Positions 13,001 to 22,222 of a stretch of DNA of 64,000 bases are shown piece by piece. Both the position numbers and the translations under genes were made by a program. This stretch comes from Streptomyces sp. V3I8. GTDB taxonomy: Bacteria; Actinomycetota; Actinomycetes; Streptomycetales; Streptomycetaceae. The stretch covers positions 6,138,001-6,202,000 of the forward strand of contig NZ_JAUSZL010000002.1 of the NCBI RefSeq assembly GCF_030817535.1. The letters are read 5' to 3'. Numbering within the stretch: position 1 is the stretch's first letter; every line of letters begins with the position of its first letter. A model generated the notes under the pieces. The model did no database searches. It had not been told where the DNA came from and was given only the letters and a program-made list of their open reading frames with translations.

Positions 13001-16000
13001 CGCTCCGCGGGCAACGCCGTCAAGGCGGTCAAGGAGCAGCTCCAGGCGATCCCGGACAAGGGCATCGGTTACGGCCTGCTGCGCCATCTCAACCCGAAGA
13101 CCGCCGAGGCACTCAAGGACCTGGACGAGGGGCAGGTCTCCTTCAACTATCTGGGTCGGTTCGCCTCGGGCGGCCAGGGGCAGGAGGCCGGCGACGCGGG
13201 CTGGACGATGTCCGCCGACCTGGACGAGCTCGCCCCCGAACTGACCACGCCCGCCCTGACCGTCGTGGACATCACCGCCCATGTCGTCGAGACGGCGCAG
13301 GGTCCGCAGCTGAGCGCCGGCATCTCCTTCCCCACCGGGCTGCTCGGGCGGGAGGAGGTGCAGGAGTTCGCGGACCTGTGGCGCACGGCCCTGGAAGGTC
13401 TGGCCCGGCACGCCACGGAGTCCGGTGCGGGCGGACTGACTCCGTCGGACGTGCCGCTGGTCCGGCTGCGTCAGCGGGACCTGGAAATGTGGGAGGAGAG
13501 TTACCCGGGCGTGGCCGACGTATGGCCGCTCACCTCGATGCAGTCCGGCCTGCTGTTCCAGAGCCAGCTGGCCGGCGCCGATTTCGACGCCTACCAGGTC
13601 CAGCTGATCTTCCACCTGACCGGTCGGGTGGAGCCGGAGCGCATGCGTGCCGCCGGTCAGGCAGTGCTCGACCGTTACGACAGTCTGCGCACCGCGTTCG
13701 TGGCGACCAGCGCCGGTGAGCAGGTACAGGTGCTGCTGGGGCGTGTCGAACTGCCCTGGCAGGTCCTCGACTGGAGTGACCTGCCCGAGGCGGAACAGGA
13801 CACGGCCTACCGGGAACTCCTCGTCCGGGACCAGGCAGCCCACTTCGACCTGAGCGCCCCGCCGATGCTGCGCCTGACCCTGGTGAAGCGGGCGGCCGAG
13901 CGGCACGAGCTGATCCTCACCGTCCACCACATCGTGTACGACGGCTGGTCGGGCTCTCTGGTGCTGCAGGACCTGCTGCACCTGTACAGCACGCACGGAG
14001 ACGCCGGGCAGCTGGGCCGGGTGCGCCCCTATCGCGACTTCCTCGACTGGCTGTCGCGCCAGGACCACGAGGTCGCGGCCCGCGCCTGGACCGCCGAGCT
14101 GGCCGGGGTGGACGAGCCCACGCTCGTGGCCCCGCAGACCCGGCAGGAGACGAGCGGCAACCACCGGCACGTGGGTGTCGACGTGGACCAGGACACGGCG
14201 CGCCTGCTGTCGCGCCGCGCGACGGAGCTCGGGATCACCCTCAACACCCTCGTGCAGGGCGCCTGGGGCATGCTCCTGGGGGGCCAGACCGGTCGTCAGG
14301 ACGTGGTGTTCGGCGCCACGGTCTCAGGGCGTCCGCCCCAGGTGGCGGGTATGGACGAGATGGTGGGGCTGTTCGTCAACACCCTTCCGGTGCGCGTGAG
14401 CCCGACACCCGGGCAGACCCTGGGCGAGTTGCTGCAGGACCTGCAGGACCGGCAGGCCGCCCTGATGGACCACCACCACTTCGGGCTGGCCGAGATCCAC
14501 CGGGCCACCGGGCTCGGGACCCTCTTCGACTCGGTGGTCGTCTACGAGTCCTACCCGGCCGACGTGGACGGTCTGGGTGAGATGCAGAGCGCGGCCGGGA
14601 TCACCGTCGCGGGCATCGACGGCGAAGCGACCGTGCACTACCCGCTGGGCCTGCTCGCCGAGGCCGACCCGGACCTGCGGCTGACGCTCGGCTACCAGGA
14701 CCATGCCCTCGACCCCCGTACCGCGCAGCGCCTCGCGGACCGCCTGGCGCGGATCCTCCGGCACATCGCGGCGGACCCCGGAACTCCGGTGGTCCTGGTC
14801 GACGTGGTGGAACCGGCGGAGCGCGAACGGCTGCTGACCGACTTCAACGACTGCGCCACGGACGTTCCGGAAGCGACGATCGCCGCGCTGTTCGGAAGGC
14901 AGGCCGCGGCCACCCCCGACGCGGCCGCGGTGGTCTTCGGTGACATCACGCTCACGTACCGGGAGCTGGACGCCCGGGCCAACCGGCTCGCGCGGGTCCT
15001 GGCGGCGCGCGGTGTGGGCCAGGAGTCCGTCGTCGGGCTGGCGCTGCCGCGCTCGCAGGAGTACGTCGTGGCTGTGCTCGCGGTGGTGAAGGCGGGAGGC
15101 ACTTATCTGCCCCTCGACCCGGAGTACCCCGCCGAGCGGCTGGACTTCATGCTGAGCGATGCGGCACCCACCGTCCTGGTGACGGACGAGAAGATCTCGG
15201 CGGGGCTGCCCCGGGGCGGCTGCGCGCACCTGGTGATCGACGAGCCCGATGTGGCCGAGGAGATCGCCGCGTCCTCGGCGCAGCCGCCGGAGGCCGCCTC
15301 GGCCGGGCAGGCGGATCAGCTCGCCTACGTGATGTACACCTCGGGGTCCACGGGCCGGCCCAAGGGGGTCGGGATCACGCACCGGTCGGTGGCGGTACTC
15401 GTGGCGGACCGGTGCTTCGGCCAAGGCCGTCACCAGCGGGTCCTGATGCACAACACGCAGGCATTCGACACCTCGACCTATGAGCTGTGGGTCCCCCTGC
15501 TGCGCGGCGGCGCCATCGTCATCCCGCCCCCCGGGCGCCTGGACCCGGCCGGTCTCATGCACATGATCGCTGAACACGGGGTGAGCGGTCTGGCCATGAC
15601 GGCGGGACTGTTCATGGCCATCGCGGAGGAGACGCCCGAGGCGTTCGACGGGGCGCGCCAGGTGTGGACCGTCGGTGACGTAGTGACCCCGGCCGCCCTG
15701 AAACGGGTGCTGGCCGCGTGCGAGGGCCTGTCCGTCGTCAATGGCTACGGGCCGACCGAGACCACCGCGGCGACCTCCATGCACGCCATGGAGGACGCGG
15801 CGGAGTTGGGCGATGTGGTGCCGATCGGGCATCCCATGGACAACACGCGCCTGTACGTGCTCGACGCTGCCCTGCGCCCGGTGCCGCTGGGCGTTCCCGG
15901 CGAGCTGTACGTCGCGGGCGAGCGTCTGGCCCGCGGTTATCTGGGCCGCTACGACCTGACCGCGCAACGCTTCGTGGCATGCCCCTTCGGCGGGCCCGGC

Positions 16001-17350
16001 GAGCGCATGTACCGCACGGGTGACGTGGTGAGCTGGACCGAGGAGGGCGACCTGCTCTTCCACGGCCGCGCCGACAACCAGGTCAAGATCCGTGGCTTCC
16101 GCGTCGAACCCGGTGAGATCGAGGCCGAGTTGGCCACGCACCCGGGTGTCGCCCAGGCCGTCGTCATCGCCCGGGACCACCGGAGTACCGGTATGCGCCT
16201 GCTCGCCTACGTCACCTCCGCCGAAGGGGACGGGCCGGACGCCGACGAGCTGCGGGCCTACACCGCGCAGCGGCTGCCTGAACACATGGTGCCGTCCGCG
16301 TTCGTGACCATGGAAAAGTTTCCGCTGGCCGCCACCGGCAAGGTGGACCGCAAGGCGCTGCCCCTCCCCGAGATCACCAGCGACGCCGCCTACCGCGCGC
16401 CGCGCACTCCCCAGGAAGAGCTCCTGACCGCTGTGTTCGCCCAGATCCTGGGCGTCGGGCGAGTCGGTGTCGACGACAGCTTCTTCGACCTCGGCGGCCA
16501 CTCGCTGCTCGCCACCAAGCTCATCAGCAGAATCCGCACGGTGCTGAGCGTGGAGGTGCCGATCCGTCTGGTCTTCCAGGCGCCCACCGTCGCGGAACTG
16601 GCCGCACAGCTGACCGGGAGCTCCGGGCCCACGGGCGAAAGCGACCCGTTCGGTGTGGTGCTGCCGCTGCGGACCGGCGGGAGCGGGGCTCCGGTGTGGT
16701 TCATCCACCCGGGCTTCGGCCTCTGCTGGTCCTATCTGGGCATGGCCGTCCAGCTCGGCGACCGGCCGGTGTACGGCATCCAGGCGCGCGGCTTCGACGG
16801 ATCACCACTGCCCGAGAGCTTCGCGGCCATGGTCGTCGACTACACGGAGCAGATCCTCTCCGTACAGCCGGAGGGGCCCTTCCAGCTGGTCGGGCACTCC
16901 CTGGGCGGAGCCCTCGCACAGGCCGTCGGCGCCGAACTCCAGAACCGCGGGCACGAGGTGCCCCTGGTCGCGCTCCTGGACGCCGTCCCGGGCGATTGGT
17001 TCGCCCAGCAGTCCGAGGCGCACCTGGACCGGTCCGAGTCGCGCGACTTCCTGGAGGGCTACCTACCGGGTGACGCGGACGATGAGAGCCGCCGGACCGT
17101 CGTCGAGAACGGGGCGACCGTCATGGTCGAACACACGCGCATGGTGAAGAAGTTCACCCAGCCCGTCTATCGCGGCACTGTGCTGTTCTTCAGCGCGACG
17201 CAGAGCCCTCAGGCGCAGCCGGAGCTCTGGGACCCGTACGTCGAGGGCGCACTGCACGCGTACGACATCGACTCCACCCACTTCGGGCTGACCGCACCGA
17301 GGCCGGCGGCCGACATCTGCGCCCTCATCAACCACCACCTCCATGACTAG
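1013..17350 (+). CDS. Four-module NRPS with terminal thioesterase (C-A-T-E, C-A-T, C-A-T-E, C-A-T-TE)
   Basis: 5445 aa. Approximate domains: C1 1-450 (HHIASDG at H130), A1 462-970, T1 near 1008 (GGDS), E1 1063-1535 (HHFAVDG, EGHGRE and FNYLGR intact), C2 1543-1995, A2 2010-2516, T2 near 2555 (GGHS), C3 2613-3060, A3 3072-3572, T3 near 3610 (GGDS), E2 3673-4140 (NHLVVDG; second His kept), C4 4143-4600, A4 4616-5116, T4 near 5157, TE 5212-5445 (GHSLGG, S5296; terminal THFGL His). Specificity codes read by eye in GrsA numbering: A1 DVFSVAAYAK, A2 DVFSVAAYAK, A3 DAWMTGAVCK, A4 DTYAWVGAAK. A1 and A2 resemble codes I recall for piperazic acid; A3 is aromatic/hydrophobic-like; A4 is unfamiliar. C2 and C4 follow E domains and look like D-accepting types. 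The protein begins directly at the first C-domain motif ([12 protein letters not shown]), with no docking segment. The TE should cyclise a hexapeptide if the 2764-aa NRPS supplies the first two residues. Confidence 0.95.
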   Translation: MIPLSFAQRRLWFIDKFEGPSATYNVPFLVQLTGELNTAALTAAVRDVVARHESLRTLIVENAEGIPAQQVVPVEEALLDIPLVEIGPEEVDEAVRRAAGRTITLSVEIPVRATLFRTGAQEHQLLLLIHHIASDGESILPLARDLDAAYTARVKGEAPGWPELPVQYTDYTLWQRELLGDDRDPGSVLATQLDYWRDELSGVPQPLRLSTDRPRPPVVSHRGDVVEGGVGEDVLDKVEKLARRTGVSAPMVFQAALSVLLQQLGAGQDVAIGSTIAGRRDADLADLVGFFVNTWVLRTDLSGAPSFEQVLEQVQHKALAAYDNQDAPFERLVEMLNPERSTAYHPLFQVMFTWSTGARLDFGLPGGLQARIAPLWTSMAKFDLEFSFFNEPGEPGLAIYLEYATDLFDRSTAEAVLDRLVRLVEQLIDAPTRAVALSDVLMPGERELVVHTFNDTDAETPDLSIIGLIDRQIASAPDATALVHDDVTLSYAELDARVRRLAAELTGRGVGAESLVGLALPRSADLIVGMLGIWRAGAAYLPIDPRYPSTRLGHILSDARPHLVLTSADTVDVLPVSDVPSLFVEDIDFDAEGSDTQRAVVRPANAAYVMYTSGSTGTPKGVTITHRDVVNGVLRLADAVGIGGRTRVLAGTSVNFDVSVFETVTTLAAGGTLEIVRDVLVIGERGGWSGGVISTVPSVFAELLDQVGGKIRADAIVFAGETLPASLVQRVRDVIPGARVINAYGQTESFYATVFIAEEGWTGAAGAPIGAPLGNMRAYVLGSGLQPVAPGVVGELYVAGNVARGYLGKARLTAERFVADPYGPAGARMYRTGDLARWRADGRLEYVGRDDAQVKVRGFRIEPGEVEAALTAHPGVAQAVVATRRIQDRTQLVGYVVPTDMEDSGPGAVNSLGDLDFDLTAAVSARELRRFVSGRLPEFMVPSLFVMLDRMPLAPNGKLDHKALPEPEPTGSAYRAPGTLAEEVLASVYAEVVGLDRVGLDDDFFAVGGDSIRSIQVVTRARARGVEVTPRQIFECRTVGELARAARHGGQADPVLAELEGGGAGFMPLLPIGHYLAELHDDIDRFTMAMTVELPTGIDRDGLEATLSAVFDRHDILRSRTVTGERTGLEVTAPATVDVTPLIHRVAGDGSWGQAWREQAVAELDRAVARLDSANGVMAQFVWFDAGPGSPGRLSILLHHFAVDGVSWRILLPDLAAAWRQVRDGHAPRLPEVGTSVRRWAHALNEVAAERAEELPLWREIVSGPDPQLGARPFDPAVDTMSTVGHVSLELPTGVTQALLTTLPAAFRGGVNDGLLTALALALAKWRKGRGIDESSALIRLEGHGREETVAPGADLSRTMGWFTSMYPVRLDVAGADLDEAIAGGPSAGTAVKAVKEQLLAVPDKGIGYGLLRHLNAGTAAVLREYASGQITFNYLGRYTGASNMPEDLRGLGFTQVEDTTMLVPRLDGAMPALATLGIGAYVTDTEQGPRLDARLDFPVGLLSADEVQQLADLWRAALEGLALYAAGPAAGGLTPSDVPLVTVSQSELDTWQETYAGLSSVWPLTAMQNGLLFHTELAGADFDAYQMQLVFHLAGEVEPQRLRAAGQALLDRYPNLRAAFVTDSAGDRVQIVQNSVELPWDERDFSDLPAAERETRLKRFLAQEHSTRFDAARAPLLRISLVKLTADRWELVLTVHHVLFDGWSVPLVMQDLLRLYGSAGDASVLGRARDYRDFLVWLDRQDHEATARAWARELDGVEEPTLLLPAVPAEGGESSGVGQVDVPLTPERSRELSRRASELGLTLNTLVQGAWGILLAGLTGRRDVVFGATVSGRPPQVAGVDEMVGMFINTLPVRVDCAPGESLGTVLGDLQERQSALLDHHHHSLLEIHRATGLRTLFDTMVVFESYPIDSAALSEAYSAAGISVTGLSPLSSTHYPLIVTAFAEPHLRVSLQYQHHLLDLEQTATIARRFGRVLTQLALDPWSSLSEVDLLEPAERARFLNDVNDTATGTPELTIPGLFERKVAGTPDRTAVICGGTTYSYAELDARANRLARALTGRGVGPETIVGLALPRSADLLTGFLGILKAGGAYLPIDPAYPSTRLGHILDSARPQLVLTDADTAGVLPGTDVPTLLLGDVDLESGDTSVESRARPQHAAYVMYTSGSTGTPKGVVVSHANVVNGVTGLAERVGVDADTRMFAGSSVNFDVSVFEIVTTLARGGTVEVVRDALVLAERETVSASVISTVPSVFAELGDRMAAISGLKTVVFAGEALPDTLVRRIRGFLPEVRIVNAYGQTESFYATTYAVEAGQTRQDGDRTPIGTPLGNMRTYLLGPGLAPVPPGVVGELYVAGNITRGYLGLAALTAERFVADLYGPPGARMYRTGDLARWTADGQLVYVGRDDDQVKIRGVRVEPAEVERALATHPDVVQSVVVARSAQGTGDKQLVAYVVPAPAGGGRPEQDQGAEALVGSLRRYLQDRLPAHLVPTAVVAIDSVPLAANGKLDRKALPAPDFAGAAEGRGPRTAQEELLCELFAEVLHVERVGIDDDFFDLGGHSIMATKLVNRIRVSLRTEVELRALFAHPTVAGLVPHLDGAAGTRAPLAPVVKRPERLPLSFSQQRLWFLYKFEGHAATYNMPLVLRLSGDLNVRALEETVNDVVTRHEILRTVYREVEGRPHQHVLGAEKARIGLPLRHVAGDEGLAEAINAAARHPFDIAVEIPLKAVLLGVGPEEHVLVLVIHHIAADGWSATPLAKDLATAYEARARGAAPRWTPLPLQYADYALWQQELLGDDDDPDSLFSKQYRYWSQQLARLPETVTIPSDRPRPAELDRSGDVLEFTMDGALHEGVAGLARATGTTPFMVLQATMAALLTRLGVGTDIALGSGIAGRVDENLNDLIGLFVNVQVMRTDTSGDPTFTELLGQARRTSLAAYTHQDIPFEALVEKLNPERSASVNPLFQIALILQNTEDKDFELPGLRVVSEGVGTGTSRYDLTLSLSETFEDRTAPAGIHIAAEYSTELFDASTIETLIARWERLLAAAVADPSQRIGDVVLLASEERRALLLAEQHAERTVAAATFPELFRAQLRQSPQAPAVESVDQTWSYEELNARANRIAHWLIARGIGPEQSVGVAMPRGADQVAVALAVFKAGAVYLPVNLDYPADRILFMLNDAVPGVLLTTRAALDELPDGLTTEALPVDTPDVRAAWQDSPVTDPDTTLTPAHPAYIIFTSGSTGLPKGVTVTHAGIAALSRTTQERLALTRDARVLQVAAPSFDAAFWELVQTLTTGATLVIPTQQRVVGDDLARTLADRRITHVMLPPSVLTALPADASHALTELRTVTVGGEACPPALVAAWAPGRRFVNAYGPTETTVCGAISAPLTTDHTPIGTAVADNRVRVLDERLAPVAPGTPGELYVAGPSLARGYLNRSALTAERFVADPYGPAGTRMYRTGDIVRQGADGQLDYLGRSDDQVKINGLRIEPGEIAAALGHHPGVAQAVVTVHENKEGERRLVGYAVPAPGGGGGSLDAGALRTFLSERLPDFMVPSLFMLLDSLPLTPNGKLDKAALPEPEVTGGAYQAPRTDAEKALAAIYAEILDRDRIGLDDDFFALGGDSIRSIQVVSRARAQGIEVTPRLMFKHRTVAALAEAAAAGGQSGRSARREPAGGGTGWMPLLPVVRQMSEHVGSYDGFAMSMVVDLPAGIDESGLIATLSAVVDHHDILRSRLRVRAGEPGLDAGRPGTVDVAALVSRRPCTGDWHDPAWRRETKAAVDAAVGELDSKTGRMARFIWCDAGPNTSGRLILVLNHLVVDGVSWRILLPDLAQAWDHVRQGRTPQLAAVSTTMRRWSHGLVEAAASPQRVAELALWKHVLDGPDPLLGSRALDPAVDVRATMETVQVKLTSRITEALLTTLPAAFHSGVDDGLLTALALAMTKWRRARGDGESSALIRLEGHGREEAAVPGTDITHTVGWFTSVYPVRLDLGGLDLDEAVAGGRSAGNAVKAVKEQLQAIPDKGIGYGLLRHLNPKTAEALKDLDEGQVSFNYLGRFASGGQGQEAGDAGWTMSADLDELAPELTTPALTVVDITAHVVETAQGPQLSAGISFPTGLLGREEVQEFADLWRTALEGLARHATESGAGGLTPSDVPLVRLRQRDLEMWEESYPGVADVWPLTSMQSGLLFQSQLAGADFDAYQVQLIFHLTGRVEPERMRAAGQAVLDRYDSLRTAFVATSAGEQVQVLLGRVELPWQVLDWSDLPEAEQDTAYRELLVRDQAAHFDLSAPPMLRLTLVKRAAERHELILTVHHIVYDGWSGSLVLQDLLHLYSTHGDAGQLGRVRPYRDFLDWLSRQDHEVAARAWTAELAGVDEPTLVAPQTRQETSGNHRHVGVDVDQDTARLLSRRATELGITLNTLVQGAWGMLLGGQTGRQDVVFGATVSGRPPQVAGMDEMVGLFVNTLPVRVSPTPGQTLGELLQDLQDRQAALMDHHHFGLAEIHRATGLGTLFDSVVVYESYPADVDGLGEMQSAAGITVAGIDGEATVHYPLGLLAEADPDLRLTLGYQDHALDPRTAQRLADRLARILRHIAADPGTPVVLVDVVEPAERERLLTDFNDCATDVPEATIAALFGRQAAATPDAAAVVFGDITLTYRELDARANRLARVLAARGVGQESVVGLALPRSQEYVVAVLAVVKAGGTYLPLDPEYPAERLDFMLSDAAPTVLVTDEKISAGLPRGGCAHLVIDEPDVAEEIAASSAQPPEAASAGQADQLAYVMYTSGSTGRPKGVGITHRSVAVLVADRCFGQGRHQRVLMHNTQAFDTSTYELWVPLLRGGAIVIPPPGRLDPAGLMHMIAEHGVSGLAMTAGLFMAIAEETPEAFDGARQVWTVGDVVTPAALKRVLAACEGLSVVNGYGPTETTAATSMHAMEDAAELGDVVPIGHPMDNTRLYVLDAALRPVPLGVPGELYVAGERLARGYLGRYDLTAQRFVACPFGGPGERMYRTGDVVSWTEEGDLLFHGRADNQVKIRGFRVEPGEIEAELATHPGVAQAVVIARDHRSTGMRLLAYVTSAEGDGPDADELRAYTAQRLPEHMVPSAFVTMEKFPLAATGKVDRKALPLPEITSDAAYRAPRTPQEELLTAVFAQILGVGRVGVDDSFFDLGGHSLLATKLISRIRTVLSVEVPIRLVFQAPTVAELAAQLTGSSGPTGESDPFGVVLPLRTGGSGAPVWFIHPGFGLCWSYLGMAVQLGDRPVYGIQARGFDGSPLPESFAAMVVDYTEQILSVQPEGPFQLVGHSLGGALAQAVGAELQNRGHEVPLVALLDAVPGDWFAQQSEAHLDRSESRDFLEGYLPGDADDESRRTVVENGATVMVEHTRMVKKFTQPVYRGTVLFFSATQSPQAQPELWDPYVEGALHAYDIDSTHFGLTAPRPAADICALINHHLHD

Positions 17351-17359
17351 GGAGACACC

Positions 17360-17572
17360 ATGAGCACGAACCCGTTCGACGACGAGACCGGCACGTTCTA
17401 CGTCCTGGTCAACGACGAGGAGCAGCACTCCCTGTGGCCGTCGTTCGCCGCGGTTCCCGACGGCTGGCGGATCGTCTTCGGGGCCGGGGAGCGCGCCACG
17501 TGCCTCGCTTACATCGAGGAGAACTGGACCGACCTGCGGCCCAGGAGCCTGCGCGAAGCCATGACCGCCTAG
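17360..17572 (+). CDS. MbtH-like NRPS chaperone
   Basis: 70 aa, a normal size for MbtH proteins, with the family signatures [10 protein letters not shown] and PDGWRIVFG followed by an invariant-type W in ENWTDLRP. MbtH proteins bind adenylation domains and are often needed for their solubility and activity. It starts nine bases after the stop of the large NRPS with a GGGAG ribosome site, so it is in the same transcript and probably serves several of the six A domains here. Confidence 0.95.
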   Translation: MSTNPFDDETGTFYVLVNDEEQHSLWPSFAAVPDGWRIVFGAGERATCLAYIEENWTDLRPRSLREAMTA

Positions 17573-17637
17573 TCCTGTCCCCGCGTGTCCCACCCGAGAT
17601 TCTTTGCGGATCCGAAGAGAAGAAGAGGAACGAGCGC

Positions 17638-18837
17638 GTGACGCAACTCGCTGACCGCTGGGGAGTGAACCCGGCGTATTTCTGGATGTGGGACAGGTGG
17701 CCGGAGCGGCCCGTCGAGATCGACGACAGCGGTGTGGTCCATGTGTACGGGCACGCCGAGTGCGTTCAGGTCTACGGCGACCCGAAGACGTACTCGTCCA
17801 ATGTGGAAGCGCTGTTGCTCGGGGAGGCGGATGAGGGCGAGGCGCTGAGCGACGGTGCGCTGAGCGCGGCGGACCCGCCCAAGCACACGAAGATGCGCAA
17901 GATCGTCAGCCGTGCGTTCACACCGAAGATGGTGGCCGACCTCGAACCGCGGATCACCAGGATCACCCATGAGCTCCTCGACGCGGCGGAGGGCAAGGAC
18001 GGCCTGGAACTGGTCGAGGACCTGGCCTACCCGATGCCGGTGATCGTGATCGCCGACATGCTCGGGGTGCCGCACAGCGACCGGTACCTCTTCAAGCGCT
18101 GGGTCGACCAGATCGTCACCGCCGCCGGCGAGGTGACCGTGGAGACCGCGGGCGTGCAGCGGGACGACGCCGACGTCGTGGCGGCCATGGGGCAGGTGCC
18201 CGAGCTGATGGACTACCTGCGTCAGCACGTCGTCGAGCGCCGCTCGAAGCCGCAGGACGACCTGCTCACCAAGCTCGTGGAGGCGGAGATCGAGGGCGAG
18301 CACCTGAGCGAGAGCGCCATCGTCAACTTCGCCAGGGAACTCCTCGTCGCCGGACACCTCACCACCAGTGCGACGATCGGCAACATGCTGCTGTGCCTGG
18401 ACGCCCACCCGCAGCAGATGGCGCGGCTGCGGGCCGACCCCGGCCTCGCCCCGGGAGTGGTCGAGGAGACCCTGCGGTTCCTGAGCCCGCTCGCGGGCTC
18501 GGTCCGCGCGACGGTCGCCGACACGGAACTGGCGGGGGTCAAGGTCCCCGCGCGGAGCCTCGTCAGGCTCTGGCTCGGTGCGGCCAACCGGGACGAGCGC
18601 CAGTTCGCCCGTCCCCACGTGTTCGACCCGGACCGCGACCCCAACCCGCAGCTGGGCTTCGGCCGCGGGATCCACTTCTGCATCGGCGCACCGCTGGCCC
18701 GTCTGGAGGGGCGCGTCGGCGTGAACGTCCTCCTGGAGCGCTTCCCGAAGCTGCGCACGGACCCGGACAGCCCGCCGGAGTTCATGGATCTCGAAGACGT
18801 ACTGGGTGTCTCGAAACTGTCGATGCTCACCACCTGA
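17638..18837 (+). CDS. Cytochrome P450 with atypical I-helix
   Basis: 399 aa from a GTG preceded by AGAGGAA. An open frame continues upstream, but it would overlap mbtH and add non-P450 sequence, so this start is preferred. The haem loop FGRGIHFCIGAPLARLEGR carries the cysteine ligand and the K-helix ExxR is ETLR. The I-helix reads LLVAGHLTTSAT: the acidic residue of the usual AGxE/DTT oxygen-activation pair is Leu, while the Thr is kept. It lies 65 bp after mbtH in the NRPS operon, so it probably tailors a carrier-bound residue or the finished peptide (hydroxylation of a piperazyl ring is one possibility, not shown). Missing the acid could mean altered proton delivery, a non-hydroxylating reaction or reduced activity. 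Confidence 0.9.
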   Translation: MTQLADRWGVNPAYFWMWDRWPERPVEIDDSGVVHVYGHAECVQVYGDPKTYSSNVEALLLGEADEGEALSDGALSAADPPKHTKMRKIVSRAFTPKMVADLEPRITRITHELLDAAEGKDGLELVEDLAYPMPVIVIADMLGVPHSDRYLFKRWVDQIVTAAGEVTVETAGVQRDDADVVAAMGQVPELMDYLRQHVVERRSKPQDDLLTKLVEAEIEGEHLSESAIVNFARELLVAGHLTTSATIGNMLLCLDAHPQQMARLRADPGLAPGVVEETLRFLSPLAGSVRATVADTELAGVKVPARSLVRLWLGAANRDERQFARPHVFDPDRDPNPQLGFGRGIHFCIGAPLARLEGRVGVNVLLERFPKLRTDPDSPPEFMDLEDVLGVSKLSMLTT

Positions 18838-18951
18838 CAGCCGTGGGGAAGTGGGGCGAGGTGTCCCGGCGCGGACCTGGACGAAGGCCGGGCCGGCCCC
18901 CGTACGCCTTCGTGCCGTGAGGGCCCCGAATTCAGCACAGATTGGATCAGC

Positions 18952-20529
18952 ATGGTTTCGCGACGCAGATTCCTGGGCTCCGCGACGGCCGCCACCGGCG
19001 CAGCCGCGGGCTTCCTGCCCGCGGCTGCTTCGGCAACCGCTCAGGGCCGGCGCAGTGTGATCGTACGGCCCGGCGACCCCCGTTACACCGAGCTCGCCGG
19101 ACGGGGCTGCAACACCCGCTTCGCCGCCACACCGGACGAGATCTGGCTCGTGAGCTCCGCCGGCCAGGTGGAGCAGGCGGTGAACAAGGCCATCGCCCAC
19201 GACCGGCGCATCACGGTCCGCAGCGGAGGCCACAGCTTCGATCGCCTGGTGGACGACCCGCAGTTCCGTCTCCTCGTCGACGTGTCGGAGATGACCGGTG
19301 TCACCTTCGACCCACGGATGAACGCCTTCGCCGTCGAGGCCGGCGCCCGGCTCGGCGATGTCTACCGCGCGCTCCACGAGGGCTGGGGAGTCACCGTGCC
19401 GGGTGGCATCTGCCCCGAGGTGGGCGTGGGCGGCCACGTGAGCGGAGGCGGGTACGGTCCGCTGTCACGCCGGCATGGCCTCATCGTGGACCATCTGTAC
19501 GCCGTCGAGGTCGTCGTGGCGGGCAGGGGTCGCACCGCACGGACCGTCGTCGCGACGCGGGAGCCGGACGATCCGCACCGCGACCTGTGGTGGGCCCACA
19601 CCGGCGGGGGCGGCGGCGCCTTCGGTATCGTCACGAAATTCTGGTTCCGCACCCCGCGGGCCACCGGCGGCCCGTCCTCGCTGCTGCCCGCACCGCCCTC
19701 ACGGATGCGGGACACCGTCGTGTCCTGGCCCTGGTCCGGGCTGACCGAGGCGGGCTTCACCCGTCTGGTGACCAACCACAACGCCTGGCACGCGGCGCAC
19801 AGCGACCCCGGCTCGCCGTACTCCGTGATGCACAGCTCGCTGAACCTGTACTCCACGACCGCCGGCTGGGTGCAACTGGAGATCCGCATGGACGCCACCC
19901 TGGCCGAGACGGACCAGCTGCACGACGACTACATCGCCGCGGTCTCCGAGGGTGTCGGCGCCGAGCCGATGGTTGACGTCACCGAGGGCAGCTGGCTGGA
20001 CATCACCCTCGAACCGACCGCCGTCCACCCGGGTTACACGCGGCAGAAGACCACCGGCGGGCACATGCGCGAGGTGTTCACCCCAAGCCAGATAGCCGCG
20101 ATGTACCGGTCCCTGACCGATCCGGACCACCTCAACATCGGCCTGGTGTACCTGGCCGCCTACGGCTGCGCGATCAACACCGTCGAGCCCTCCGCCAGGG
20201 CGATCCCCCAGCGCGACTCCATCATGAAGCTGTGGTACACGTCCGTCTGGGTCGACCCGGCACACGACGAGGCCGAGGTCGAGTGGCTGCGCACGCTGCG
20301 CAGGAACGTCCACGCGGCGACCGGCGGATTCCCGGTGCCCAACGGCCAGCAGGACGGCGGGTACATCAACTACGCGGACGTGGATCTGCGTGATCCGCAC
20401 CAGAACCGGAGCGGCGTGCCGTGGTACGAGATCATCTGGAAGGGCAATCACTCCAGGCTTCAGCAGGTGAAGAACACGTACGACCCCCGGAACGTCTTCC
20501 GGCACGCGCTCTCTCTGGACCCGTCCTGA
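18952..20529 (+). CDS. Tat-exported BBE-type FAD-linked oxidase (bicovalent flavin)
   Basis: 525 aa. The N-terminus SRRRFLGS followed by an alanine-rich stretch ending near AAASATA is a twin-arginine signal, so the enzyme is probably exported folded with its flavin. The FAD_binding_4/BBE fold is clear: RSGGHSF contains the His (H94) and GGICPEVGVGGH the Cys (C154) that together bind the flavin covalently in this subfamily. The C-terminus ends with the usual NHSRLQQVKNTYDPRNVF signature. Relatives oxidise sugars (hexose oxidases such as Dbv29) or late intermediates (GilR, TamL). Next to a glycosyltransferase, plausible roles are oxidation of an attached sugar or a late two-electron oxidation of the peptide outside the membrane. 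The substrate cannot be read from the sequence. Confidence 0.92.
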   Translation: MVSRRRFLGSATAATGAAAGFLPAAASATAQGRRSVIVRPGDPRYTELAGRGCNTRFAATPDEIWLVSSAGQVEQAVNKAIAHDRRITVRSGGHSFDRLVDDPQFRLLVDVSEMTGVTFDPRMNAFAVEAGARLGDVYRALHEGWGVTVPGGICPEVGVGGHVSGGGYGPLSRRHGLIVDHLYAVEVVVAGRGRTARTVVATREPDDPHRDLWWAHTGGGGGAFGIVTKFWFRTPRATGGPSSLLPAPPSRMRDTVVSWPWSGLTEAGFTRLVTNHNAWHAAHSDPGSPYSVMHSSLNLYSTTAGWVQLEIRMDATLAETDQLHDDYIAAVSEGVGAEPMVDVTEGSWLDITLEPTAVHPGYTRQKTTGGHMREVFTPSQIAAMYRSLTDPDHLNIGLVYLAAYGCAINTVEPSARAIPQRDSIMKLWYTSVWVDPAHDEAEVEWLRTLRRNVHAATGGFPVPNGQQDGGYINYADVDLRDPHQNRSGVPWYEIIWKGNHSRLQQVKNTYDPRNVFRHALSLDPS

Positions 20530-20821
20530 CCATCGCCGGACGGCCGGCCGGCACGGACTCCACCTCGGCGGGTTCGACGCGCAGGCCGCGGATCCCGACC
20601 CGGAACCCGGCGCGCCCCGGAGGAGCTGAACGGAGCTGATCACCATCTTTGCCACGACGGCCGGACAGGAGGCCGTACGAGGGACCCCACGGACGCGGGT
20701 TTCCCGCGCTGATCAAGCGCTCCGGTTCCACGGCGGGTACGGCTGCCTGTCCGGCCACGGGCCGGAGAAGACGGAGCGGCGAGAATTTTCGAGGACGCGG
20801 CCCACGGAGGAGACAACCGCT

Positions 20822-22126
20822 ATGCGTGTCCTGTTTGTCACATTCCCCTGGCGGACCCACTTCCAGGCCTCCGTGCCGTTGGCCTGGGCCCTGCAGACGG
20901 CCGGGCACGAGGTGCGTGTCGCCAGTGGTCCGGAACTGACCGAGGTCGTCACCAGATCGGGCCTGACAGCGGTCCCTGTCGGCTGCGACGAGCCCGTCCT
21001 CGCGAAGTTGGAGCGGTCGCAGGCCGACATGTTCCGGCGGATCGCCGAGGAGCACGGGGCGCCGGACGACCTCCTGAGCGATGTGTCCGAGAACCGGGAG
21101 GAGGAGCTCACCTGGGAACGCCTGCGCTGGCTGTACCGCTACCTCACCGGAACCTTCAAGGCCATGAACGACTCGATGGTCGAGGAACTGGTGGAGTACT
21201 GCCACTGGTGGAAGCCCGACCTGATCGTCTGGGACTCCCTGAGCCACGCCGGTTCGATCGCTGCCACCGCGGTGGGGGCCGCCCACGCGCGCATGCCGAT
21301 CGAGCTCGACGTGGAGATCCGGATGCGGCGGCACTTTCTGCGGGTCCGCGGGGAGCAGGCCCCCCAGGACCGCGAGGACGCCCTGGGGGAGTGGCTCGGA
21401 GACTGGGCCCGGAAGTACGGCAAGCCGTTCTCCGAGGAGATGGTGACCGGGCATTTCACCATCGAGCAGATGCTGGGTTCGATGCGGGTGGAATCGGACG
21501 TCCCTCATGTCCCCGTCCGCTACCTTCCGTACAACGGGCCCTCCGCCGTGCCGGGCTGGGCCCGCCACGAGCCGTCGAAGCCGCGCGTCCTGGCCACCTT
21601 CGGCGTGAGTCAGGAGAAGGACGCGGCGGGGCAGGCCCTGTCCGTCGAGCAGTTGCAGGGGATGCTGGACTCCGTCGCCGACCTCGACATCGAGCTGGTG
21701 CTGACCCTGTCCGCGCAACTGCAGAAGGAACTGGAGCGCGTTCCCGACAACACGAGAATGGTGGAGTTCGTCGCACTGCACTCCGTCATCCCGTCGTGCT
21801 CGGCGGTCATCCATCACGGAGGGGTGCCCGCCTTCCTCGTCTCGATCGCCCTCGGGGTGCCGCAGCTGATGATCAGCCGTGTCGTCCCTGACGTGGGCGA
21901 GCGCGGCCCGCGTCTGGAGGAGGCCGGAGCCGGGGTGTGGATCCCGGCGGACGAGCCGGAGGAGACGAGCGGGGCGCGCATCCGGGAGCACCTCGTGCGG
22001 CTCCTGGACGATCCGGCGTTCCGGGAGGGTGCCGGGCGGCTGCGTGAAGAGCTGCTCGCGCAGCCGGCACCCGGTGAAGTGGTCCGGGAACTGGAACTGC
22101 TCGCGGACCGCTACCGCAGCCGATAG
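20822..22126 (+). CDS. Macrolide-type (EryCIII/DesVII-like) glycosyltransferase
   Basis: 434 aa, GT-B fold. The N-terminus MRVLFVTFPWRTHFQASVPL and the acceptor-side pattern match antibiotic glycosyltransferases of the DesVII/EryCIII group. The nucleotide-sugar site is seen as VIHHGGVPAFLVSIALGVPQL. GGAGGAG lies about nine bases upstream of the ATG. It follows the flavoprotein gene by 292 bp, a gap in which I see no gene. Such enzymes transfer dTDP-deoxysugars, and many need a P450-like helper lacking the haem cysteine. No such helper is obvious here, since all three P450s keep Cys. With the 3,5-epimerase at 56875 it suggests a glycosylated product, with the other sugar genes outside the window. 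Confidence 0.92.
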   Translation: MRVLFVTFPWRTHFQASVPLAWALQTAGHEVRVASGPELTEVVTRSGLTAVPVGCDEPVLAKLERSQADMFRRIAEEHGAPDDLLSDVSENREEELTWERLRWLYRYLTGTFKAMNDSMVEELVEYCHWWKPDLIVWDSLSHAGSIAATAVGAAHARMPIELDVEIRMRRHFLRVRGEQAPQDREDALGEWLGDWARKYGKPFSEEMVTGHFTIEQMLGSMRVESDVPHVPVRYLPYNGPSAVPGWARHEPSKPRVLATFGVSQEKDAAGQALSVEQLQGMLDSVADLDIELVLTLSAQLQKELERVPDNTRMVEFVALHSVIPSCSAVIHHGGVPAFLVSIALGVPQLMISRVVPDVGERGPRLEEAGAGVWIPADEPEETSGARIREHLVRLLDDPAFREGAGRLREELLAQPAPGEVVRELELLADRYRSR

Positions 22127-22161
22127 CCGATAGCCGATAGCCGATAGCCGATAGCCGATAG
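22120..22161 (+). repeat. Six tandem copies of a 7-bp unit (CCGATAG)
   Basis: The unit CCGATAG is repeated perfectly six times without spacers. The first copy contains the TAG stop of the glycosyltransferase. The array ends just before the palindrome at 22171. Because the stop lies in the first unit, copy-number change by slippage would not alter the protein. It could act as spacer or be a simple expansion. Confidence 0.95.
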
Positions 22162-22170
22162 CCGGAATCC

Positions 22171-22198
22171 GACCGGCCGCCTTCGAAGGCGGCCGGTC
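22171..22198. terminator. Perfect palindrome between convergent genes, likely bidirectional terminator
   Basis: A perfect 28-bp inverted repeat (arms 22171-22184 and 22185-22198; GACCGGCCGCC at the left end) lies between the plus-strand glycosyltransferase and the minus-strand TE/oxidase gene. There is no T-run, which is usual for high-GC actinomycete terminators. Confidence 0.7.
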
Positions 22199-22222
22199 GA
22201 CGTGTGCTCGTGTCTGTTCCGG

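Noticed and set aside
17434..17637. N-terminal extension of the first P450 frame
   Set aside because: It would overlap mbtH and encode Arg-rich sequence unlike a P450. The GTG at 17638 has a ribosome site and gives normal family length.
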